A DNA stretch of 44,002 bases from a virus. The stretch is taken from positions 1-44,002 of IMG/VR virus record IMGVR_UViG_3300025466_000069. One strand, written 5' to 3'. Position 1 is the stretch's first letter. Each line of letters begins with the position of its first letter. A program made the position numbers and the translations under genes. The notes beneath the pieces were generated by a model that was not told the DNA's origin, made no database searches, and saw only the letters and a list, made by a program, of their open reading frames with translations. This document shows positions 39,915 to 44,002 of the stretch, one piece after another.

Positions 39915-40165
39915 TAACTGTTAAGTGCTTCGCTTAGCAAGCCCCTAATTCTGTAAGCAGATACTTCTCTATCACCAATAGTAAAGATGCCACCGAGGCC
40001 GTCCTTGTAGTCACGAACTGCAACTACAAGGACGTAATCCTCAACGGCGGGCATTTCCCAAGGAGCGTCTGAACCGAGCTCCCGATTAATTCTTTCGAGA
40101 AACAGAGGAATGTTTTTTTCAATCCACATTCCGAGCGATTGCTCAATCTGTTCCCCGTGTTGCAT
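39914..40165 (-). CDS. Small protein upstream of terminase
   Basis: This 83-residue protein has a helical N-terminus (EQSLGMWIEKNIPLFLERIN) and then strands (EDYVLVVAVRDYKDG). It lies between the holin-like gene and terminase and is coupled on both sides by one-base overlaps. A small-terminase function is possible by position, but no sequence sign of DNA binding is clear. Confidence 0.6.
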   Translation of the reverse strand: MQHGEQIEQSLGMWIEKNIPLFLERINRELGSDAPWEMPAVEDYVLVVAVRDYKDGLGGIFTIGDREVSAYRIRGLLSEALNS

Positions 40166-40434
40166 TATGCTGCTGGAGTGGTTGGCGCAGCTGGTGCGGC
40201 TGGCGTTGCTGCAGCGACTACTGAGGCAGCGTGTGCGGCCATAGCAATGTTTGCCTCAATGGACTGCTTACCGGCAAGGTGTACAACCTGAATGCCTGCG
40301 GCCACGAGAACGCATAGTGACGTTACAAGACCCTGCACGAATGGAGGGATAGTAAAGCCGGGGTGGATAAGTGCGAGGGCAGCGCCAGCACCCGAGAGTA
40401 CTGAGGCTACATGTGCAGCAATGTTTTTTGTCAT
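40165..40434 (-). CDS. Holin-like two-span membrane protein
   Basis: This 89-residue protein begins MTKNIAAHVASVLSGAGAAL and has spans at about residues 8-24 and 32-52 (VQGLVTSLCVLVAAGIQVV). A short hydrophilic segment and an Ala/Pro/Thr-rich tail follow. This layout suits a class-II phage holin. It is the first gene of the virion operon, unusual for a holin, but short membrane proteins with this tail occur near lysis genes in actinophages. It follows the promoter and hairpin at 40445-40555. Confidence 0.6.
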   Translation of the reverse strand: MTKNIAAHVASVLSGAGAALALIHPGFTIPPFVQGLVTSLCVLVAAGIQVVHLAGKQSIEANIAMAAHAASVVAAATPAAPAAPTTPAA

Positions 40435-40444
40435 ACGTTCAGTA

Positions 40445-40486
40445 TAACAAAAGACCCCCCGGAGTTATGTCCGAGGGGCTCTTTTG
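40445..40486 (-). terminator. Terminator-like hairpin in the virion-operon leader
   Basis: On the minus strand, GAGCCCCTCGGA-CATAAC-TCCGGGGGGTCTTTTG folds into a GC-rich stem followed by a T run. It lies downstream of the promoter at 40528-40555 and upstream of the first virion gene. It therefore looks like an attenuator that must be passed by read-through or antitermination. The stem also has T on the plus-strand side, so it may work both ways. Confidence 0.75.
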
Positions 40487-40527
40487 CTGGAGGTGATGAA
40501 TGAACAGGTAGGGGACTGTCCGATTCC

Positions 40528-40555
40528 AGTATACACGATAAATGGCGGAAGTCAA
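40528..40555 (-). promoter_or_regulatory. Strong sigma70-type promoter for the virion operon
   Basis: TTGACT (40550-40555) and TATACT (40528-40533) are separated by 16 bp on the minus strand. The start would fall near 40521, so the transcript has an 85-base leader with a terminator-like hairpin before the first gene. Confidence 0.8.
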
Positions 40556-40590
40556 AAAAATTTCAAAAAATTCGCACCAAGGTGCAAACT
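40556..40590 (-). terminator. Terminator before the virion promoter
   Basis: GCACC-TT-GGTGC (40574-40585) is followed on the minus strand by two long T runs and then the virion promoter. It would end transcripts of the three small genes 40589-41225. Confidence 0.55.
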
Positions 40591-40777
40591 AGTCAGAATA
40601 CTTCTTGCCGGAAATTTCTTGAAGGTCTTTCAGTTGGGCAGCCAAAGTTGTGTAGCTCACCCACAGAGGGTCTCTAAGGCTTTGTAGGTGGAGTGTTTGT
40701 CGCTCTAGTTCTTTAAGTTCGAGCCAGATTCGGTCAAGTTCGTTTATGAGCTTTTTGGCAATGGCGTCGTAGTTCAT
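40589..40777 (-). CDS. Small coiled-coil protein
   Basis: This protein has 62 residues from the ATG at 40777, which has AGGA six bases upstream. An ATG at 40783 is too close to the site. The sequence MNYDAIAKKLINELDRIWLE and the following LKELERQTLHLQSLRD show coiled-coil heptads. It is coupled to the upstream gene by ATGA. It may regulate the virion operon that follows, but that is only a positional inference. Confidence 0.6.
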   Translation of the reverse strand: MNYDAIAKKLINELDRIWLELKELERQTLHLQSLRDPLWVSYTTLAAQLKDLQEISGKKYSD

Positions 40778-40947
40778 TCCCATTCCTCGGCGTCAAATAG
40801 GAATTCCTCAATGTCGGCAATTTTTTCCCATGGGATAGTGACGCTTAAGGGTGCGGTGTTGAAGTTTTGGCCGAGGGAGGTGATAACCAGCCCGTCGGTA
40901 TTTGCCGTGACTTTAAGCCGCGGGTTTTCGAGGATGTCAATGTCCAT
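40774..40947 (-). CDS. Small acidic protein, 57 residues
   Basis: The frame begins MDIDILENPRLKVTANTDGL, has strands (LVITSL, APLSVTIPW) and ends in an acidic helix (EKIADIEEFLFDAEEWE). The mix suggests a small beta-alpha domain. It is translated from the promoter at 41072-41100 through an attenuator-like hairpin. Function is unknown. Confidence 0.6.
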   Translation of the reverse strand: MDIDILENPRLKVTANTDGLVITSLGQNFNTAPLSVTIPWEKIADIEEFLFDAEEWE

Positions 40948-40966
40948 GCCTTAAGCATAGCACAAA

Positions 40967-40991
40967 GCCCCTTGGCAGGGAACCAAGGGGC
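40967..40991 (-). terminator. Attenuator-like hairpin, 9 bp
   Basis: GCCCCTTGG (40967-40975) pairs with CCAAGGGGC (40983-40991) around a 7-base loop. On the minus strand TTTGTGCTATGC follows. It lies in the leader between the promoter at 41072 and the gene at 40947, the same arrangement as before the virion operon. Confidence 0.7.
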
Positions 40992-41050
40992 CAATGCTCT
41001 AAGTTTCAAGCGGTTGAGGCACACAGATGTGTTTTCGGGTTTTGTCCCTA

Positions 41051-41100
41051 GTACCAACTTGGTACACACACACTATACACGCTATGAAATATCAAGTCAA
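41051..41100 (-). promoter_or_regulatory. Sigma70-type promoter with palindromic operator candidate
   Basis: TTGACT (41095-41100) and TATAGT (41072-41077) are 17 bp apart on the minus strand. Just downstream, covering the expected start, is the perfect 15-base palindrome GTACCAACTTGGTAC (41051-41065). A repressor or activator site is likely. The promoter overlaps the end of the 42-residue Cys-rich gene. Confidence 0.85.
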
Positions 41101-41225
41101 GCTTTTTTGGACTTTTTCTTTTTGATTTCGACTATGCGTTTAATGGCGTATTTTTGATTAGCGTCAGCAACGGTCTTTTCGCCGTGCTTGTTTTTGGGTT
41201 GGCCGCAGCCACAGGTTGAGCACAT
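41097..41225 (-). CDS. MCSTCGCG-type actinophage microprotein
   Basis: This 42-residue frame begins MCSTCGCGQPKNKHGEKTVA and ends in a Lys-rich tail. The CxxCxC start followed by PKxxHG is a recurrent actinobacterial and actinophage microprotein pattern and may bind zinc. It is the first minus-strand gene next to the divergent plus-strand promoter at 41288. Function is unknown. Confidence 0.65.
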   Translation of the reverse strand: MCSTCGCGQPKNKHGEKTVADANQKYAIKRIVEIKKKKSKKA

Positions 41226-41287
41226 GTCCCCATGATACCACACCCTTTATTCGTGAATTAATTCACATAGTGGTTACGATGCATGGG

Positions 41288-41315
41288 TTGATTTTAGGCA
41301 TCAATGGTGTATAGT
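41288..41315 (+). promoter_or_regulatory. Sigma70-type promoter facing the structured region
   Basis: TTGATT (41288-41293) and TATAGT (41310-41315) are 16 bp apart on the plus strand. The start would be near 41322, exactly at the first hairpin of the gene-free 1.4 kb. This supports transcription of a long RNA. Confidence 0.7.
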
Positions 41316-41829
41316 GGGTACAGCACCGTTGGCAGTGCTCGTGCGTGAAAGTCGCCCCGGAGTGTGAGTCATGTAAATACTCGCCGGAGTTCCCCGGTTA
41401 GAGCGGGATTGGGTCGGCCACGCGCCTACAACTTAGCTTTGTGGGTGAATCGTTCAATGAATCAACTTCAGCATCGGACAAGCCTCGTGGCCATAACGGG
41501 TGGATTGTTACTTACGTTTTTTGTAGGGTTGGTGAAGTGGGGGATGTTGTAACTAAGTCGTTGTGGTTGACAGGTCGTGATAGTGCTTTTGAGAGGAAAA
41601 CACACGAGTACGGTTAGCCACTCCTAACTTCAGTTTTTACGCCGTCCTAGCTCACTCTGGAGAGAATGACAGTTTTCTGTAACTGGGATACACATTACTA
41701 TTTGAGGCACCCGCCTCGGCACACTCCCAGTCAGAGACTGGAGGATGCCGGTCGTTCGCCTCAACGCGGCCCACACCCCCGCACCCCACCCAAGATAACT
41801 GACATACCATTCGGTATGCCCACTTATCA

Positions 41830-41930
41830 GCAGGCTTCGACCTGTTTTGAGAGGGAATGAGAGCAAAGCAACAGGGGAACCTGACAGATGGGCTTTGCCT
41901 CTATTCAACCCTCTCAAACCAGAAGCCTGC
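41830..41930 (+). ncRNA. Long multi-helix hairpin with GGAA loop
   Basis: Nested helices are 41830-41838/41922-41930 (9 bp), 41846-41855/41909-41918 (10 bp), a helix of AGAGCAAAGC with GCTTTGCCTCT (one bulge) and the tip CAGG-GGAA-CCTG. GGAA is a GNRA-type loop. Bases 1-46 of the window repeat the 3' half, so a second copy continues outside the window. Confidence 0.75.
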
Positions 41931-42599
41931 CAACAGCCAGCCAACCTGCCACCGGCAGGTCGCTACCTGTTGCGCTTGCAGCGTGCTTCTCAATCGCCGT
42001 ACGGCTAGGTGGCTTACGTCTCCTGTTCACTCGCCCCAAGTCCCACGGCTGTCCAGCCCACCTTTGGTGGTCAGTGCCGCACCCCAGTCCCTACGCCCAG
42101 CGTGTGTCCGCACAAATCTCTCGATACCAATCCGTAGACTGCTCATTATTTTTTCCTTTCCGTGTGCCACCTGAGAGGTTGTAGACGCAGTCAGCAAGCG
42201 ATTGCGGTCACCGTGTGACCCCCCACAGGGCGTGCGTGAAATCGCGTAGTCGCGAATTTCGGTTCCAATGGGCAATGGCGGCGTTTGAATTAAACAAAGA
42301 AACCACACTGTTCATCGGTCAGATTTTAGAAGCACAAACCACACCCAAAGCCCGTTGGCGCCTCGCTCGAACCACCCTCCGTTTGGTAAGTTCACCCATA
42401 CGCTCATTGGCAAATGTGGGATTGGCCAACCACTCGTAGCGGTTCAGAACTGCGAGTTCTTAACCATTTGGCTCGTGGAGTTTTGGGCACCCAAGGCCGT
42501 CAGGCGCTGGCCCTAATCTCTCCGTCAATTCCGCCGTGCGCCTGCTATTCAGCACACTAGTCGAAACACCGCTCCGCTTTGGTTGAGGTAGCAGGGCTG

Positions 42600-42655
42600 A
42601 TTAAGAACAGGGGCCCCTGCAGCTTGCTGATGCAAGCCGCCACCCCATTACAAAC
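42600..42655 (+). repeat. Nested-hairpin element, copy C
   Basis: TTAAGAACAGGGGCCCCTGC starts the element and CACCCCATTA ends it. The outer GGGG/CCCC stem pairs 42610-42613 with 42643-42646, and the inner GCTTGC-TGAT-GCAAGC helix is at 42622-42637. Same layout as copies A and B, with a third inner-stem sequence. The zinc-ribbon gene at 42741 follows. Confidence 0.6.
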
Positions 42656-42740
42656 ACAGCCGGGAACCTGCTACCACACCAATATTCCGACTGGCCGTGT
42701 GCTGGCAGTCACACAACGTGAATTGCCTTAAGGAGAGATT

Positions 42741-43001
42741 ATGACCAGCTTTGAACCTGACGACCTCGCGCGCGACTCAAAACTCACGCCGAGCCAAATG
42801 ATTGAAGAACTCATCATGCAGTTCTTCCCTACAGCCACGGTGGTTGAGACCCAATCCGGCACATTGTGCACAATTTGCGAATGGGAGGAACTTACAATCA
42901 ACGGAGAATGGTTCCCCGGCGAGGACGACTCAACGGACTATTTTGTGTGCGGCTTCTGCTTCGCTAAAATCTGCCCCGAAGATGAACAGGTGGATTTCTA
43001 A
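42741..43001 (+). CDS. Zinc-ribbon microprotein with FFPTA motif, paralog of 637-927
   Basis: This 86-residue protein has QFFPTATVVE near residue 27, then CTIC, WFPGEDD and CGFC, in the same order as the protein at 637-927. The two genes are paralogs placed after copies of the same nested-hairpin element. AAGGAG precedes the start with 6-base spacing. The product is acidic and would bind one zinc. Function is unknown. Confidence 0.8.
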   Translation: MTSFEPDDLARDSKLTPSQMIEELIMQFFPTATVVETQSGTLCTICEWEELTINGEWFPGEDDSTDYFVCGFCFAKICPEDEQVDF

Positions 43002-43171
43002 TGTTTGAATTCAAAAACGCCTCCATTAAGCCTCATTGGAACTACGAAATATTCTGCGACTACTGCGACGATTTCTACGCACCCCAAATGTGGGAAGTCT
43101 ACTACGTTGACGGGGAATGCGCAATCGCTTGCCCAGACTGCGTCTACAACCTCATCACAACAGCACACTAA
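43001..43171 (+). CDS. 56-residue zinc-ribbon microprotein
   Basis: The frame begins MFEFKNASIKPHWNYEIF, then has CDYC and, 24 residues later, CPDC. This is one zinc ribbon. The ATG overlaps the upstream stop (TAATG). It occupies the same operon place as other CxxC microproteins in the first cluster. Function is unknown. Confidence 0.7.
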   Translation: MFEFKNASIKPHWNYEIFCDYCDDFYAPQMWEVYYVDGECAIACPDCVYNLITTAH

Positions 43172-43188
43172 TTAGAAAGGAGAAAATA

Positions 43189-43287
43189 ATGAGCAGATAT
43201 TACTACGGATTTACTCGTCGAGAGATTCGCGCTATGCGCCGCACACGCATTGGTCGTTTGTGGTTCTGGATTTGGTACGGCAACTAG
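43189..43287 (+). CDS. 32-residue basic aromatic microprotein
   Basis: The frame reads MSRYYYGFTRREIRAMRRTR followed by IGRLWFWIWYGN. The product is very basic with an aromatic end, and could contact membranes or nucleic acid. AAAGGAG precedes it with 7-base spacing, a strong ribosome site, and a terminator follows 16 bases after the stop. This makes translation likely despite the size. Confidence 0.6.
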   Translation: MSRYYYGFTRREIRAMRRTRIGRLWFWIWYGN

Positions 43288-43303
43288 CCCTACCGACCCT
43301 AAA

Positions 43304-43335
43304 GGGTCACAGTCTCCAGCCGTGGCCCTTTTTTG
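43304..43335 (+). terminator. Intrinsic terminator
   Basis: GGGTCAC (43304-43310) pairs with GTGGCCC (43322-43328, one G-U), followed by a run of T at 43329-43334. It ends the short plus-strand operon 42741-43287. Confidence 0.75.
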
Positions 43336-43590
43336 TTGCTCGTTCACCTCCAACACGCATAAACGACTCGCCTTCGGCTCACCTAACTGCATACGCTCAC
43401 TATCGTTCGCTATGTACGTTCGTTAACACTCACTTGCTACGCTCACATTCGTTCGCTACCTCGCTTCGCTCAAACAAACGCTCGTGCTACGCACTCGCTG
43501 GCACCGCTCGCATTCGCTCGCTCACACCCTCAAACGCCGGGCGGCTTATACAAGCTCGCTTCGCTCGCACACGCTCGTTAACACTCGCTG

Positions 43591-43615
43591 GTCCTCAGGC
43601 CGGACAGGCCGCAAA
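43591..43615. repeat. 25-bp direct repeat (second copy 43688-43712)
   Basis: The block GTCCTCAGGCCGGACAGGCC plus GCAAA occurs twice, 97 bases apart. It contains a GTCC/GGAC inverted repeat and resembles 232-251 near the left end. Confidence 0.85.
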
Positions 43616-43903
43616 CTCACTTCGTTCGTACTCTCGCCTTCGGCTCGCATAACCTCGCTTCGCTCGATACGCTCACTTCGCTCGCTAGTCCTCAGGCCGG
43701 ACAGGCCGCAAATTCGCCTTCGGCTCATACAAACAGCCAGCCAACCTGCTACCAGCAGGTCGTCTAACTGTTACGCCTGCAGCGAGCTATGGGGAGAGCC
43801 CCAAACCCCCTTATGTTGGGAGAGCCCAAACCCCCTAACTGGGACTTTGTCCCAGACCCTAGCCCTCGGGCCGGGCGGCCATACGTTCACTCACCTCTCC
43901 CGG

Positions 43904-44002
43904 TGCTCAAGTAAATCAAGACCGCTCCAGCGCCACACTGCTATTTAACGCATTTGCAAGCAAATGCGCTCGCAGTGGGGACAAAAATCTTCAAATCATC
44001 CA
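43904..44002. repeat. 99-bp exact repeat of 1870-1968 at the window end
   Basis: All 99 last bases are identical to 1870-1968, including two nested hairpins. The match runs to the final base, which is what a contig that stops inside a repeat looks like. Confidence 0.95.

Larger units (their letters stand above)
41321..42655 (+). ncRNA. Candidate large structured RNA, copy 3
   Basis: After the promoter at 41288 come about 1.3 kb without a convincing gene. Stem-loops include 41322-41326/41335-41339, 41425-41431/41439-41445, 41613-41617/41624-41628 and 41704-41708/41713-41717. Also 41727-41732/41736-41741 inside 41718-41721/41746-41749, 41803-41808/41813-41818 and a 100-base multi-helix hairpin at 41830-41930. 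Beyond it, 41944-41950/41954-41960, 41996-42005, 42058-42062/42066-42070 and 42206-42211/42215-42220. It ends in element C (42600-42655). Large ornate phage RNAs such as GOLLD and ROOL have this kind of size and setting, but identity is not shown. Two short frames inside are discussed under rejected items. Confidence 0.55.
43340..44002 (+). ncRNA. Repeat-rich and structured region, copy 4 (3' end cut)
   Basis: No convincing gene is seen in the last 660 bases. From 43370 to 43731 the DNA is a dense mixture of CTCGCTTCGCTCG-like words and CGCCTTCGGCTC hairpins, with an exact 25-bp repeat at 43591-43615 and 43688-43712. From 43732 it matches 48-196 at about 92 percent, and 43904-44002 equals 1870-1968. 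It therefore combines parts of copies 1 and 2 and probably continues beyond the window. ORFs called here have a simple-repeat composition and are not accepted. Confidence 0.5.

Noticed and set aside
41457-41552. 31-codon frame with a hydrophobic span (MNQLQHRTSLVAITGG, then LLLTFFVGLVKWGML)
   Set aside because: It looks like a small membrane protein, but no ribosome site precedes it and it lies inside the structured region. Left open, not annotated.
42275-42439. 54-codon frame with ordinary composition (MAAFELNKETTLFIGQILEA)
   Set aside because: No ribosome site and no coupling to other genes. It lies inside the candidate RNA, so the evidence is insufficient.
41200-42740. Possible tRNA or rRNA genes
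   Set aside because: No cloverleaf with a GGTTCRA-type T arm or CCA end was found, and no rRNA core motif.
43260-43948. ORFs rich in Ser, Arg and Leu in the repeat field
   Set aside because: Their composition follows from CTCGCTTCG-type repeats. No start signal and no conserved features.

Overview
The window reads as most of the genome of a short-tailed (podovirus-like) phage of an actinobacterium. The host assignment rests on a WhiB-family iron-sulfur regulator (7038-7424), an Rpf-like wall hydrolase (10446-10829) and small Cys-rich proteins typical of actinophages. Podovirus morphology is inferred because terminase, portal, scaffold, an N4-gp56-like capsid protein and a 2131-residue internal virion protein are present, while no tape-measure or sheath gene is seen. 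No integrase, attachment site, tRNA or CRISPR was found. A freshwater origin is a guess.

Layout. (1) 1-4382, plus strand: stretches rich in perfect hairpins alternate with operons of tiny zinc-ribbon proteins, followed by a zinc-ribbon amidoligase, a class-II glutamine amidotransferase and a small membrane protein, closed by a UUCG-loop terminator. (2) 4629-13657, minus strand: tightly overlapping early genes for recombination and replication (Cas4-like nuclease, ERF annealing protein, SSB, PD-(D/E)XK resolvase-like nuclease, replication protein, HNH), WhiB, a proteasome-like Ntn hydrolase and many microproteins. (3) 13654-16185, minus strand: metallophosphatase, two papain-fold hydrolases, membrane proteins. 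(4) 16194-40434, minus strand: virion genes, with terminase first in transcription order and tail proteins last. (5) 40440-41315: a control region with strong promoters facing both ways and hairpins that could attenuate the minus-strand transcripts. (6) 41321-44002, plus strand: a gene-poor, structure-rich segment that shares repeats and a paralogous gene with region 1.

The most unusual part is regions 1 and 6. Four long plus-strand stretches without convincing genes (1-633, 1598-2280, 41226-42740, 43340-44002) consist of consecutive perfect stem-loops and share blocks of 65, 99 and about 149 bp. Two copies of one stem-loop differ by a compensatory C-G to T-A change. Three of the stretches end in the same nested-hairpin element just before a gene cluster. 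This suggests a duplicated cassette of large structured RNA, terminal element and zinc-ribbon microproteins. GOLLD/ROOL-type ornate RNAs are the obvious families to test, but family membership cannot be shown by eye.

Minus-strand control is unusually legible: five promoters match the sigma70 consensus well, with 16-17 bp spacers, and several have inverted repeats nearby. The last 99 bp of the window repeat 1870-1968 exactly, so the right end probably stops inside a repeat rather than at a natural genome end. No DNA polymerase, helicase or primase was recognised.
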